Below, piece after piece: positions 53,023 to 62,951 of a DNA stretch of 64,000 nt (position 1 is the first letter of the stretch; each line of letters opens with the position of its first letter). The position numbers were made by a program, and so were the translations under genes. The DNA comes from Ochrobactrum teleogrylli (lineage in GTDB: Bacteria; Pseudomonadota; Alphaproteobacteria; Rhizobiales; Rhizobiaceae), in contig NZ_VEWL01000001.1 in the NCBI RefSeq assembly GCF_006376685.1, forward strand, positions 685,869-749,868, given 5' to 3'. The notes beneath the pieces were generated by a model that was not told where the DNA came from, did no database searches, and saw only the letters and a list, made by a program, of their open reading frames with translations.

Positions 53023-54927
53023 ATGGAGAAGCCGCTCGACTTGATAACGATTGGCCGGTCTTCGGTGGACCTCTATGGCGCGCAGATCGGCGGCCTTCTC
53101 GAAGATATGGCTTCCTTCAACAAATATGTCGGCGGCTCCCCGACCAATATCGCAACGGGCACCGCCCGGCTCGGCCTCAAATCCGCACTGATCACGCGGG
53201 TCGGCGATGAGCATATGGGCCGATTCCTGCTGCGCGAGTTGGAACGGGAAGGTGTAGACACCCGCGGCATCGTCACCGATCCGCAACGTTTGACCGCACT
53301 GGTCATTCTAGGCATCCGCGACCAGCAGCATTTTCCGCTGATATTCTACCGCGAGAACTGCGCCGACATGGCGCTTTGCGAAGATGATATCGACCCGGAT
53401 TTCATCGCTGAGGCTGGGTGTGTGCTTGCAACCGGCACCCATCTGTCGCATCCGCGCACGGAAGCCGCTGTCCTCAAGGCGCTGCGCCTTGCGCGCCAGA
53501 ATGGCAGCCGCACCGCGCTCGACATCGACTATCGCCCCAATCTTTGGGGTCTGTCAGGGCATGGCGATGGCGAAAACCGTTTCATCGAATCTGCTGCCGT
53601 CACCGCCAAGCTGCAATCGAGCCTGCCGCTTTTCGACCTCATCGTAGGCACGGAGGAAGAGTTTCACATTGCAGGCGGCTCGACCGATACGCTTGCAGCC
53701 CTCACCGCTGTGCGCAAGATCACCGATGCCGTTCTTGTCTGCAAGCGCGGGCCGATGGGCGCAGTGGTTTTCGAAGGCGCTATTCCGGACAATCTCGACA
53801 AGGGGCAGAGCGGAGAAGGCTTTCCCATCGAAGTTTTCAATGTGCTGGGCGCGGGCGATGGCTTCATGTCCGGACTGTTGCGCGGCTGGCTGAAGGGCGA
53901 GGACTGGCCGACCAGTCTGAAATTTGCCAATGCCTGTGGTGCTTTCGCCGTCTCCCGACATGGCTGCACGCCTGCTTATCCAAGCTTCGAAGAAATGCAA
54001 TATTTCTTCCGCAACGGCATTCGCAATCATGCGCTGCGCAAGGATGCGCAACTGGAACAGGTGCACTGGTCCACCAACCGCAACGGTATCTGGCCGCATA
54101 TGCGGGTCTTCGCTTTCGATCATCGCATCCAGCTGGAAGAAATGGCTGCCGAGGCCGGCGTGGATAACACCAAGATCGGCGAATTCAAACGTCTCTGCCT
54201 CGACGCCGCCTTGCAGGTTTCCGGCGGAAGCGGCGGCTATGGCATTCTCTGCGATGGCAGGCTGGGTCGTGACGCGCTCTACCGGGCGGCTGGCTCCGGC
54301 CTATGGATCGGGCGCCCGACCGAATGGCCGGGTTCGCGTCCGCTAAAGCTGGAACCAGACCTCGGAGCCGATTGCGGCGGGCTCGTAGAATGGCCGGTGG
54401 AACATGTGGTGAAGCTTCTCTGTTTCTACCACCCGGACGATACGGCGGATATGAAGGCCGAGCAGGAAGCGACCGTCAAACGGCTGTTCACGGCGGCGCG
54501 CCGCAACCGGCTGGAGTTTCTGCTGGAGATCATTCCGTCCAAGGCCGGGCCGGTCGATGACGGGACCACCGCGCGCGTCATCCAGCGCTTCTACGATATC
54601 GGCGTCTATCCTGACTGGTGGAAGCTGGAACCGATGAAGACCAAGGCGGCCTGGGCCAATGCCTGTGAAGCCATCACCCGCAACGATCCTTACACGCGTG
54701 GCATCGTGGTTCTGGGTCTTGATGCGCCAGCGGAGGAGCTGGAATCGAGCCTCGCAATAGCGGCAGGCTTCGATCTTGTGAAAGGCTTTGCGGTCGGCAG
54801 AACCATCTTCGGTGACGCAGCGCGCAAATGGCTAAATGGCAAGATCAGCGATGATGAGGCCGTTGCCGAAATGGTCGCGCGCTACAAAAACCTGTGCGAT
54901 GTCTGGGACAAACTGCGCAGACACTGA
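53023..54927 (+). CDS. iolC: Bifunctional 5-dehydro-2-deoxygluconokinase / phosphogluconate aldolase IolC
   Basis: The 634-residue protein has an N-terminal PfkB-type sugar kinase ('LDLITIGRSSVDLYGAQIGGLLEDMASFNKYVGGSPTNIA', with 'VFNVLGAGDGFMSGLLRGWL' as the catalytic GAGD motif). The C-terminal half, from about residue 340, is the DUF2090 aldolase-like domain. The fusion would carry out phosphorylation of 2-deoxy-5-keto-gluconate and its cleavage to dihydroxyacetone phosphate and malonate semialdehyde, two successive steps. ATG 53023 follows GGGAGGAAG. Confidence 0.92.
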   Translation: MEKPLDLITIGRSSVDLYGAQIGGLLEDMASFNKYVGGSPTNIATGTARLGLKSALITRVGDEHMGRFLLRELEREGVDTRGIVTDPQRLTALVILGIRDQQHFPLIFYRENCADMALCEDDIDPDFIAEAGCVLATGTHLSHPRTEAAVLKALRLARQNGSRTALDIDYRPNLWGLSGHGDGENRFIESAAVTAKLQSSLPLFDLIVGTEEEFHIAGGSTDTLAALTAVRKITDAVLVCKRGPMGAVVFEGAIPDNLDKGQSGEGFPIEVFNVLGAGDGFMSGLLRGWLKGEDWPTSLKFANACGAFAVSRHGCTPAYPSFEEMQYFFRNGIRNHALRKDAQLEQVHWSTNRNGIWPHMRVFAFDHRIQLEEMAAEAGVDNTKIGEFKRLCLDAALQVSGGSGGYGILCDGRLGRDALYRAAGSGLWIGRPTEWPGSRPLKLEPDLGADCGGLVEWPVEHVVKLLCFYHPDDTADMKAEQEATVKRLFTAARRNRLEFLLEIIPSKAGPVDDGTTARVIQRFYDIGVYPDWWKLEPMKTKAAWANACEAITRNDPYTRGIVVLGLDAPAEELESSLAIAAGFDLVKGFAVGRTIFGDAARKWLNGKISDDEAVAEMVARYKNLCDVWDKLRRH

Positions 54928-54947
54928 TTCATATCTCGGGAGGAGAC

Positions 54948-56771
54948 ATGACAACCGTTCGACTGACTGCCGCGCAAGCGCTGGTACGTTATCTAGCGAA
55001 CCAGATGACGCCGGAAGGCGACACATTCATCGCGGGCGTATGGGCTATTTTCGGTCATGGCAATGTGGCGGGGCTGGGCGAGGCGCTTTACGGCATCCGC
55101 GAGCAGTTGCCGACATGGCGCGGCCATAACGAGCAGACCATGGCCCATGCGGCCATCGCCTATACCAAGCAGCTTGGCCGCAAACGCGCCTGCGCCGTCA
55201 CATCCTCCATTGGCCCCGGCGCGACCAATATGGTGACGGCGGCAGCGCTGGCCCATGTGAACCGCCTGCCCGTTCTGCTTATTCCCGGCGATGTCTTCGC
55301 CAATCGCGGCCCCGATCCCGTGCTGCAGCAGATCGAGGATTTCGGCGACGGCACCATGACCGTCAACGACTGTTTCCGCCCGGTGAGCCGCTATTTCGAC
55401 CGCATCACCCGACCGGAACAGCTTCTCACCGCCCTGCCCCGCGCCTTCCGCACCATGACCGATCCAGCCGATTGTGGCCCGGTGACACTCGCCTTCTGTC
55501 AGGATGTTCAGGCGGAAGCCTATGACTGGCCGCTGGAATTCTTCGCGCCAAAGGTCTGGCATTGGCGTCGCCCTCCGCCGGATGAACTGGAGCTCGCAAC
55601 CGCCATCGCCGCAATCCGCAACGCATCCAAGCCTGTGATCGTCGCAGGCGGCGGCGTGCATTATTCCGGCGCACATGAGGCTTTGAAGCAATTTGCCGAA
55701 ACGCATGGCATTCCCGTCATCGAAACACAGGCGGGGAAATCCGCGCTGCCATGGGATCATCCGCTCAACTTCGGTCCGGTCGGCGTGACGGGTGCCGACA
55801 GCGCCAATGCTGTTGCCGCCGAAGCGGATCTGGTGATCGGCGTTGGGACCCGCTTTCAGGATTTCACCACCGGCTCATGGGCGCTGTTCAAGCATCCGGG
55901 CCGCAAGCTCTTGTCGCTCAACGTCCAGCCCTATGACGGTGCGAAGCACAATGCATTGCCTCTGGTGGCGGATGCGCGGATCGGGTTGCAGGCGCTTGAC
56001 GCGGCGCTTTCAGGTTACAAGCGCCAGCCGGTCGATACACGCTTGAAAGACAAATGGTTTGCCGATGCCGACCGCATCACCGCTGCACCAACGGAGGGCA
56101 ATGCCCTGCCCACCGACATGCAGGTGATCGGTGCCGTGCAGCGCCAGTCGCGTGACAATACGGTTGTCATGTGTGCAGCCGGTACGATGCCGGGCGAGTT
56201 GCACCAGCTCTGGAAGGCCGGGCGCGCCATGTCCTATCACATGGAGTATGGCTTCTCCTGCATGGGCTATGAAATTGCGGGTGGCCTTGGTATCAAGATG
56301 GCTGAGCCGGACCGCGACGTCATCGTCATGGTTGGCGATGGCTCCTACATGATGGCAAATTCCGAACTCGCCACCGCCGTGATGCTGGGCCAGAAAATCA
56401 CCGTTGTCCTGACGGACAATCGCGGCTTTGGCTGCATCAACCGGCTGCAAATGGCCACTGGTGGCGCGGAATTCAACAATCTGCTCGACCATGCCGCCCA
56501 TGTGAACCCGTCGCAGATCGACTTCGCCGCGCATGCCCGCGCCATGGGCGCGGATACGCGCAAGGTTACGTCGATCACGGAGCTGGAAGCGGCCCTTGCC
56601 GAAACACGCGAAAGCCCACGCACAAGCGTGATCGTCATCGATACCGATCCCTATCCGACGCCTGACACCGGAGGCTGGTGGTGGGATGTTGCCGTGCCGG
56701 AAGTATCGGAGCGCGAACAGGTACGCGCTGCCCGCCGCGACTATGAAGCTCAGCTGAAAGAAAGAAACTGA
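54948..56771 (+). CDS. iolD: 3D-(3,5/4)-trihydroxycyclohexane-1,2-dione acylhydrolase IolD
   Basis: The 607-residue thiamine diphosphate enzyme opens the inositol-derived ring. It has the ThDP-activating glutamate in 'WRGHNEQTMAHAAIAYTKQLG' and the ThDP/Mg motif 'VIVMVGDGSYMMANSELATAVMLGQKITVVLTDNRGFGCINRLQ'. The start has GGGAGGAGAC directly upstream and lies 20 bases after iolC. Its stop is 3 bases before iolE. The order C-D-E-B is a standard alphaproteobacterial inositol operon. Confidence 0.95.
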   Translation: MTTVRLTAAQALVRYLANQMTPEGDTFIAGVWAIFGHGNVAGLGEALYGIREQLPTWRGHNEQTMAHAAIAYTKQLGRKRACAVTSSIGPGATNMVTAAALAHVNRLPVLLIPGDVFANRGPDPVLQQIEDFGDGTMTVNDCFRPVSRYFDRITRPEQLLTALPRAFRTMTDPADCGPVTLAFCQDVQAEAYDWPLEFFAPKVWHWRRPPPDELELATAIAAIRNASKPVIVAGGGVHYSGAHEALKQFAETHGIPVIETQAGKSALPWDHPLNFGPVGVTGADSANAVAAEADLVIGVGTRFQDFTTGSWALFKHPGRKLLSLNVQPYDGAKHNALPLVADARIGLQALDAALSGYKRQPVDTRLKDKWFADADRITAAPTEGNALPTDMQVIGAVQRQSRDNTVVMCAAGTMPGELHQLWKAGRAMSYHMEYGFSCMGYEIAGGLGIKMAEPDRDVIVMVGDGSYMMANSELATAVMLGQKITVVLTDNRGFGCINRLQMATGGAEFNNLLDHAAHVNPSQIDFAAHARAMGADTRKVTSITELEAALAETRESPRTSVIVIDTDPYPTPDTGGWWWDVAVPEVSEREQVRAARRDYEAQLKERN

Positions 56772-56774
56772 CCG

Positions 56775-57677
56775 ATGATATTGTACGGCACCAATCCCAT
56801 TGCCTGGTCCAATGATGACGACCGCAGCCTCGGCGCGCATATCACGCTGGATCAATGCCTGGATGAAGCGGCGAAAATCGGCTTCGACGGCATCGAAAAG
56901 GGCCACAAATTCCCGCAGGAACCACAAGCGCTCAAGGCTGTGCTGGAGCCGCGCGGATTGCGTTATGTTTCCGGCTGGCACTCGCTCAACCTGCTCGTCA
57001 ATTCGGTCGAAGACGAGAAAGCCGCGATGCAGCCCGCGCTTGACCTTCTGAAGGCCATGGGCTCGAAGGTCATCATCGTCTGCGAAACCTCCAACGCCAT
57101 TCACGGCGATAACGACAAGCCGCTTTCCGAACGCCCCGTGCTGGAAGAAGCGCGCTGGCCCACTTTCGGCGCTGGCGTCGAAGCGCTCGCAGCTCATGCG
57201 GCTCAACAGGGGATTGCGCTCGTTTATCATCACCATATGGGCACGATCGTGCAAAGCGAGGACGAAATCGACCTGCTGATGCACCATACTGGCCCGGCGA
57301 CGAAACTCCTGCTCGACACCGGGCATTGCCTGTTTGGCGGTGGCGATCCTGAGCGCGCAGCAAAAAAGCATATGGCGCGCGTCGGCCATATCCACGCCAA
57401 GAATGTTCGCCCGACTATTGCAACCGAAGTCAGCGACCAAAGCCTTTCCTTCCTTGAAGGGGTGCGTCGCGGCGTGTTCACGGTTCCGGGCGACAAGGAA
57501 GGCGCGGTCGATTTCGTACCTGTTCTCAAGCAAGCTGCCGAACACGGCTATCAGGGCTGGCTCGTCATCGAAGCCGAACAGGACCCGGATATTCGCAACC
57601 CGTTCGAATATCAGACGCTGGGGCTGAAATCGCTGAAAGCATTCGCCAGGGACGCAGGGCTCGACAAGGGAGACTGA
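56775..57677 (+). CDS. iolE: myo-Inosose-2 dehydratase IolE
   Basis: The 300-residue sugar-isomerase-type TIM barrel (AP endonuclease family 2) dehydrates scyllo-inosose. The N-terminal '[41 protein letters not shown]' is specific to IolE. Metal ligands can be assigned to '[10 protein letters not shown]', '[15 protein letters not shown]' and 'HIHAKNVRP', with the last Glu in '[10 protein letters not shown]'. It is tightly packed between iolD and iolB. Confidence 0.95.
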   Translation: MILYGTNPIAWSNDDDRSLGAHITLDQCLDEAAKIGFDGIEKGHKFPQEPQALKAVLEPRGLRYVSGWHSLNLLVNSVEDEKAAMQPALDLLKAMGSKVIIVCETSNAIHGDNDKPLSERPVLEEARWPTFGAGVEALAAHAAQQGIALVYHHHMGTIVQSEDEIDLLMHHTGPATKLLLDTGHCLFGGGDPERAAKKHMARVGHIHAKNVRPTIATEVSDQSLSFLEGVRRGVFTVPGDKEGAVDFVPVLKQAAEHGYQGWLVIEAEQDPDIRNPFEYQTLGLKSLKAFARDAGLDKGD

Positions 57678-57680
57678 GAC

Positions 57681-58490
57681 ATGGCCAATCTGTTACGCAA
57701 GCCGCAAGGCACGCATGGCAAAGTCCACGACATCACGCCGGAAAGTGCCGAATGGGGTTATGTCGGTTTCGGTCTCTACCGGTTGAAACCGGGCGACACG
57801 GTCTCCGAGCGGACCGATGTCAACGAAGTCATTCTGGTGCTGGTGGAAGGCAAGGCCAAAATCACCGCATCGGGCGAAGATTTTGGCGAAATGGGCGAAC
57901 GCATGAGCGTGTTCGACAAGCTGCCCCCGCATTGCGTCTATGTTCCGGCCGAAAGCGATTGGATAGCCATAGCGACAAGCGATTGCGTCCTCGCCGTCTG
58001 CACAGCACCCGGCAAGCCCGGACGCAAGGCGCAGAAACTTGGCCCCGAAGGCCTGACGCTGGAGCAGCGCGGCAAGGGCGCCAACACGCGCTACATCCAC
58101 AATATCGCGATGGAAGGCCGCGATGTTGCCGACAGCCTGCTGGTGACGGAAGTTTTCACGCCACAGGGCAACTGGTCGTCCTATCCGCCGCACCGGCATG
58201 ACGAGGACAATTATCCGGATATGACCTATCTGGAGGAGACTTATTACCACCGGCTCAATCCGGCACAGGGCTATGGCATCCAGCGCGTCTTCACCGAAGA
58301 CGGCAGCCTTGATGAAACAATGGCTGTTTCAGACGGTGATGTCGTGCTGGTCCCGAAGGGGCACCACCCCTGCGGCTCGCCCTATGGCTATGAAATGTAT
58401 TATCTCAACGTCATGGCCGGACCTTTGCGCAAATGGCGCTTCAAGAACCATCCCGACCACGACTGGATTTATCAGCGCGATAATCCGTAA
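57681..58490 (+). CDS. iolB: 5-Deoxy-glucuronate isomerase IolB
   Basis: The 269-residue double cupin isomerises 5-deoxy-glucuronate to 2-deoxy-5-keto-gluconate. The metal-binding stretch 'WSSYPPHRHDEDNYPDMTYLEETYYHRLNPAQGYGIQRVFTEDG' with HxHxnE-like ligands and 'VSDGDVVLVPKGHHPCGSPYGYEMYYLNVMAG' is diagnostic. It is the last gene of the iol operon and is followed by a terminator. iolA and an inositol transporter are not in this window. Confidence 0.95.
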   Translation: MANLLRKPQGTHGKVHDITPESAEWGYVGFGLYRLKPGDTVSERTDVNEVILVLVEGKAKITASGEDFGEMGERMSVFDKLPPHCVYVPAESDWIAIATSDCVLAVCTAPGKPGRKAQKLGPEGLTLEQRGKGANTRYIHNIAMEGRDVADSLLVTEVFTPQGNWSSYPPHRHDEDNYPDMTYLEETYYHRLNPAQGYGIQRVFTEDGSLDETMAVSDGDVVLVPKGHHPCGSPYGYEMYYLNVMAGPLRKWRFKNHPDHDWIYQRDNP

Positions 58491-58507
58491 AATGCCTGAA
58501 AAATCCG

Positions 58508-58538
58508 AAAAGGCGGCTCGAAAGCCGCCTTTTTCAAT
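58508..58538. terminator. Bidirectional terminator between iolB and putA
   Basis: AAAAGGCGGCT - CGAA - AGCCGCCTTTT: an 11-bp perfect stem with A-run and T-run on opposite sides, between convergent stop codons. Confidence 0.9.
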
Positions 58539-58555
58539 TTCAAGAGCGAGACCGG

Positions 58556-61500
58556 TCAGCCGATTGCCATCAGGCTGGCATTGCCGCCTGCAGCGGTCGT
58601 GTTGATCGAGGTCGAGACCTCTTCCAACAGCCAGTTGAGGCAGTAAGCATCGTCCCTGGCGGCCAGTTCTTCCGTCGATGCGGCCTGCGTCAGAACCAAT
58701 GGTCCCGGCAGCCCCGCGATCTTCTGGTTGACCTCGAGAATACGCGCACCGTCGCCCTCGACAAGCGCACCGGCGAAAGGCGCATCCGCCTGCCAGTCCT
58801 TGCTCCAGCTGATGCGGGCGGCAACGCTGGCAGGCAAGTCTTTCAGGCTGGCCTGCAAGCCGGAAGCCGCGTCGATTGCCGCCGTGTTGCCGGTGGCAAG
58901 CGCTGCTGTCAGCTGGCGATAGAGACCTATCTCGGTCTGCGGCACCAGCAGGATGCGACCACGCGGATGCAGCGCATAGAGGTTGCGTTCACCAACCGGA
59001 CCCGGCAGCTCGATATCGAGACCGAGCGCCGAAACGCTGCCCGTCTCACGCGCTGCCTGCGCCAGATCGTTCATGCCGCGCTGGCCAAGCCACTTCGCGA
59101 AATCCTTGAGCGCTGCATCGGTGTGTACCGAGCTATGGCGCGGCGGGATCGGAGCGGTATCAACCAGACGTCCGAGATAGAGCGGACCACCCGCCTTCGG
59201 GCCGGTGCCGGACAGGCCGCGGCCACCAAACGGCTGAACGCCGACAATCGCACCGATGACGTTGCGGTTGATATAGATGTTACCGACGCGGATACGGTCG
59301 GCGACATTGGCGATGGTTTCATCAAGGCGCGTATGCAGACCGAAGGTCAGACCATAGCCCGTGGCGTTGATATCATCGATCAGGCGCTCCATGTCGTCGC
59401 GCTTGTAGCGCACCACATGCAGAACCGGGCCGAACACTTCACGCTTCAGATCGCGCAGCGTTTCAATTTCGATGATGGTCGGTGCAACGAATGTGCCCTT
59501 AGCCGTTTCCGGTCCAAGCGGAAGCTGCTCGACCTTGCGGCCAAGCTCACGCATGCCCTGAATATGCTTTTCGATGATGCCCTTAGCTTCATCGGTGATG
59601 ACCGGCCCGATATCAACCTTCAGCTTGTCGGTGCGCCCGATGGACAATTCGCGCAGCGCGCCCTTGAGCATGGCCAGAATGCGGTCGGCCACATCTTCCT
59701 GCAAGCAGAGTACACGCAGCGCCGAGCAGCGCTGACCGGCACTGTCGAAGGCAGAAGCGATCACGTCGAAGACAACCTGTTCGGCCAGAGCCGAAGAATC
59801 GACGATCATGGCGTTCTGGCCGCCGGTTTCGGCGATCAGCGGGATCGGTTTGCCGTTTGGCAGCAGGCGCGAAGCAAGCTGCGCCTGAATGAGTCGCGCA
59901 ACTTCCGTCGAGCCAGTGAACATCACGCCGCAGGTTTCCGACGCTGCAACCAGTGCCGCACCGATGCGACCATCGCCCGGCAGGAGCTGAAGCGCGTCAG
60001 CGGGAATACCGGCTTCGTGCAGGATACGCACGCCCTGCGCCGCGATCAGCGGCGTTTCTTCGGCAGGCTTCGCCAGAACCGGATTGCCAGCGACAAGCGC
60101 GGCTGCAATCTGGCCGGTGAAGATAGCGAGCGGGAAGTTCCACGGGCTGATGCAGATGATAGGACCGAGCGCCTTATGCGCAACGCCAAATGTGCGGCGG
60201 GTCTGTTCGGCATAATAGCGCAGGAAGTCGATGGCTTCGCGCACTTCGGCAATGGCGTTCGGCATGGACTTGCCCGCTTCACGCATCACGAGGCCGAGCA
60301 GTTCCGGCATGTCGCGCTGCATGATATCAGCGGCGCGATCGAGGCAGGCGGCGCGTTCGGTGGGCGCAACGGCGGACCAGCTTGCAGTCGCGGTCTTCGC
60401 GACGGTCATAGCCTTGGCAACATCCGCCACATCGATTTCCGTAACCGTGCCGACAACGTCTTCACGGTCGCCGGGGTTCAGAACCGGGCGGCTTGCGCCC
60501 TTTACCTTGACGCCTGCAACCTGCGGCTCGGACGTCCAGCTGCGATCTGCCGTCGCTTCAAGCTTCTTGCTCAGCGCGGCGAGCGTCACTTCGTTGGACA
60601 GGTCGAAACCAGCGGAATTCTGGCGAGCGCCATAGAGACCTTCCGGCAGCGCAATCTGGTCATGGCGTGCACCGACGACGGCCATGGAGCGCACGACCTC
60701 GACCGGATCGGCGACCAGCTCATCGACGGACACATTTTCATCGCCAATGCGATTGACGAAGGATGAGTTCGCGCCGTTTTCGAGCAGGCGGCGCACCAGA
60801 TAGGCCAGCAGCGTTTCATGCGTGCCAACCGGCGCATAAATGCGGGCCGGACGGCCAAGCTTGGACGGGCCGACAACTTCGTCATAAAGCGGCTCACCCA
60901 TGCCGTGCAGGCACTGGAATTCGAACTTGCCGGTTTTGAAATCCTGGCCGGCGATGTGATAGATCGTCGCCAGCGTCTGCGCATTGTGGGTCGCGAACTG
61001 CGGGAAGACGGCATCGGTTGCCGCCAGCAGCTTGCGAGCGCAGGCAATGTAGGAAACGTCGGTGTGCACCTTGCGGGTATAGACCGGGAAGTCTTCCAGA
61101 CCGTCCACCTGCGCGCGCTTGATTTCGGCGTCCCAATAAGCGCCCTTCACCAGACGCACCATGACACGGCGCTTGTTCTGGCGGGCCAGATCGATGATGA
61201 AATCGAGCACGAACGGGCAGCGCTTGCCATAGGCCTGCACCACGAAGCCGATGCCTTCCCAATCGGCCAGATCCGGATCTTCGATCAGGCTCTGCAACAG
61301 ATCGAGAGACAGTTCCAGACGGTCAGCTTCTTCGGCGTCAATGTTCAGACCGATATTGTAGGACTTGGCGATGGCCGCGAGTGCCTTCACCTTTGGCAGC
61401 AATTCACCCATGACGCGTTCGCTCTGCGAGCGGACATAACGCGGATGCAGCGCCGAAAGCTTGATGGAAATGCCGGGGCCGTCATAGATGCCGCGACCAG

Positions 61501-62239
61501 CGGAAGCGCGGCCAATGGCATGAATGGCGGTTTCGTAATCCTTGTAGTAGCGCTCGGCGTCGGCAGCGGTGGTCGCGGCCTCGCCCAGCATATCGTAGGA
61601 GTAACGGAAGCCGCGCTCCTCCAGCGGCTTGGCGCGCTTCAGTGCTTCGTCGATGGTTTCGCCGGTGACGAATTGCTCGCCCATCATGCGCATGGCCATA
61701 TCGACGCCACGGCGGATAACCGGCTCGCCGCAACGGGCGATCAGGCGCGTCAGCGCAGCCGAAAGGCCGCGATCATTGACGGTGTTGGTGAGCTTGCCGG
61801 TAACGACGAGACCCCAGGTTGCCGCATTGACGAACAGCGAACGACCGCCACCGATATGGGATTTCCAGTCCCCATTAGAGATCTTGTCGCGAATGAGCGC
61901 ATCGCGGGTCGCCATGTCTGGAATACGCAGCAGCGCTTCGGCGAGGCACATCAGCGCCACGCCTTCCTGGCTCGACAGCGAATATTCATGCACCAGACCT
62001 TCAACGCCGGTGCCCTTGTGCTTGGCGCGCAGCGCCTCGATCAGCTTGCGCGCCGTTGCGCGCACCGCCTTGCGGGTTTCATCCGGCAGTGTCGCCTGCT
62101 CAACCAGAGCCGTCACGCATTCCGCTTCCGAACGACGATAGGCGCTCGTGATGATCTGACGCAGAGCGCTCTGCTCGCGGATCGGCGGCGCAAAATTCTG
62201 GAAAACCGGATTTGTGGGAGCTGGAATTTTATCGGTCAT
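58556..62239 (-). CDS. putA: Bifunctional proline dehydrogenase / P5C dehydrogenase PutA
   Basis: The 1227-residue enzyme oxidises proline to glutamate in two steps. The PRODH barrel (about 170-480) shows 'YDMLGEAATTAADAERY' and 'SIKLSALHPRY', with 'MVRLVKGAYWDAEIKRAQ' and the FAD contact 'TLATIYHIAG'. The aldehyde dehydrogenase domain (about 570-1010) has 'ISPWNFPLAIFTGQI', 'AETGGQNAMIVDSSA' and the nucleophile near residue 838 in 'SAGQRCSALRVLCLQED'. A C-terminal region of about 200 residues follows. The N-terminus lacks the ribbon-helix-helix DNA-binding domain of enterobacterial PutA, so it should not repress its own gene. The divergent AsnC-type regulator probably does that job. Confidence 0.95.
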   Translation of the reverse strand: MTDKIPAPTNPVFQNFAPPIREQSALRQIITSAYRRSEAECVTALVEQATLPDETRKAVRATARKLIEALRAKHKGTGVEGLVHEYSLSSQEGVALMCLAEALLRIPDMATRDALIRDKISNGDWKSHIGGGRSLFVNAATWGLVVTGKLTNTVNDRGLSAALTRLIARCGEPVIRRGVDMAMRMMGEQFVTGETIDEALKRAKPLEERGFRYSYDMLGEAATTAADAERYYKDYETAIHAIGRASAGRGIYDGPGISIKLSALHPRYVRSQSERVMGELLPKVKALAAIAKSYNIGLNIDAEEADRLELSLDLLQSLIEDPDLADWEGIGFVVQAYGKRCPFVLDFIIDLARQNKRRVMVRLVKGAYWDAEIKRAQVDGLEDFPVYTRKVHTDVSYIACARKLLAATDAVFPQFATHNAQTLATIYHIAGQDFKTGKFEFQCLHGMGEPLYDEVVGPSKLGRPARIYAPVGTHETLLAYLVRRLLENGANSSFVNRIGDENVSVDELVADPVEVVRSMAVVGARHDQIALPEGLYGARQNSAGFDLSNEVTLAALSKKLEATADRSWTSEPQVAGVKVKGASRPVLNPGDREDVVGTVTEIDVADVAKAMTVAKTATASWSAVAPTERAACLDRAADIMQRDMPELLGLVMREAGKSMPNAIAEVREAIDFLRYYAEQTRRTFGVAHKALGPIICISPWNFPLAIFTGQIAAALVAGNPVLAKPAEETPLIAAQGVRILHEAGIPADALQLLPGDGRIGAALVAASETCGVMFTGSTEVARLIQAQLASRLLPNGKPIPLIAETGGQNAMIVDSSALAEQVVFDVIASAFDSAGQRCSALRVLCLQEDVADRILAMLKGALRELSIGRTDKLKVDIGPVITDEAKGIIEKHIQGMRELGRKVEQLPLGPETAKGTFVAPTIIEIETLRDLKREVFGPVLHVVRYKRDDMERLIDDINATGYGLTFGLHTRLDETIANVADRIRVGNIYINRNVIGAIVGVQPFGGRGLSGTGPKAGGPLYLGRLVDTAPIPPRHSSVHTDAALKDFAKWLGQRGMNDLAQAARETGSVSALGLDIELPGPVGERNLYALHPRGRILLVPQTEIGLYRQLTAALATGNTAAIDAASGLQASLKDLPASVAARISWSKDWQADAPFAGALVEGDGARILEVNQKIAGLPGPLVLTQAASTEELAARDDAYCLNWLLEEVSTSINTTAAGGNASLMAIG

Positions 62240-62352
62240 GGTGCAAGGCTCGCAAAAGAGAACAGGCCCGGGCGTAACGCCCAGTTTACCTCTGTTTTAT
62301 TTGGGTGCACACTATCATCGGCGCAAATTGCATTCTGCCTTGATTTGAACCA

Positions 62353-62392
62353 TATAAAGGAAAAACGATCTTATTATCGCGATCTATAAAGG
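62353..62392. repeat. Direct repeats in the putA-putR intergenic region
   Basis: TATAAAGG occurs at 62353-62360 and 62385-62392, a 32-base spacing (three helical turns). CGATCT occurs at 62366-62371 and 62380-62385. Helically phased repeats next to the regulator start are compatible with Lrp/AsnC-type multimeric binding. Confidence 0.45.
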
Positions 62393-62400
62393 CAAAATGA

Positions 62401-62895
62401 ATGCGAAAGATAGAGTCTATAGACGATCTGGATCAGTTCGACCGGCGCATTCTGGAAGTTCTCAGCGAAGACGGCAGAATTCCGGTAACCGAGCTGTCTA
62501 AAAAGGTCGGTCTTTCCAAGACGCCATGTCAGGCGCGACTGAAAAGGCTGGTCGATGAAGGCTATATTCTGGGCTTTCGCGCGGCTATCGATCCGGAGAA
62601 ACTTGGCATCGATCACATCGCCTTCACGACGGTTAAACTGTCCGACACACGCGAGGCGGCGCTCAACGCCTTCAACACGGCGGTGCGCAAGATACGCGAG
62701 GTGGAAGAGTGCCACATGATCGCGAGCTCGTTCGATTATCTTTTGAAAGTGCGTACACCAAATATCCGTCGCTATCGCGAAGTGCTGGGCGAGAAGATTT
62801 CCAGCCTGCCCAATGTGGCAAGCACATCGACCTTCGTGGTGATGGAATCCGTCAAGGACAATCGCCCCGTCAGAGTCTATCCGGGCGCGATCTGA
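62401..62895 (+). CDS. putR: Lrp/AsnC-family regulator of proline catabolism (PutR-like)
   Basis: The 164-residue protein has an N-terminal AsnC-type winged helix ('DDLDQFDRRILEVLSEDGRIPVTELSKKVGLSKTPCQARLKRLVDEGYILGF') and a RAM effector domain ('VEECHMIASSFDYLLKVRTPNIRRYREVLGEKISSLPNVASTSTFVVMES'). It is divergent from putA, the arrangement of PutR in Agrobacterium and related species, where it activates putA in response to proline. The symbol rests on this context. Confidence 0.88.
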   Translation: MRKIESIDDLDQFDRRILEVLSEDGRIPVTELSKKVGLSKTPCQARLKRLVDEGYILGFRAAIDPEKLGIDHIAFTTVKLSDTREAALNAFNTAVRKIREVEECHMIASSFDYLLKVRTPNIRRYREVLGEKISSLPNVASTSTFVVMESVKDNRPVRVYPGAI

Positions 62896-62902
62896 CCAAA
62901 AG

Positions 62903-62934
62903 AAAATGGCGGGCATTGCCCGCCATTTTCATTT
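62903..62934. terminator. Bidirectional terminator between putR and efeO
   Basis: AAAATGGCGGG and CCCGCCATTTT pair over 11 bp, with further CA/TG pairing possible in the loop, followed by CATTTT. It lies between convergent stops and has A- and T-rich sides. Confidence 0.88.
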
Positions 62935-62951
62935 TCCATTGCTGAAACGGA

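Noticed and set aside
58967-60766. 599-residue plus-strand open frame inside putA
   Set aside because: Antisense to the intact PutA and of shadow composition; no domain is visible.
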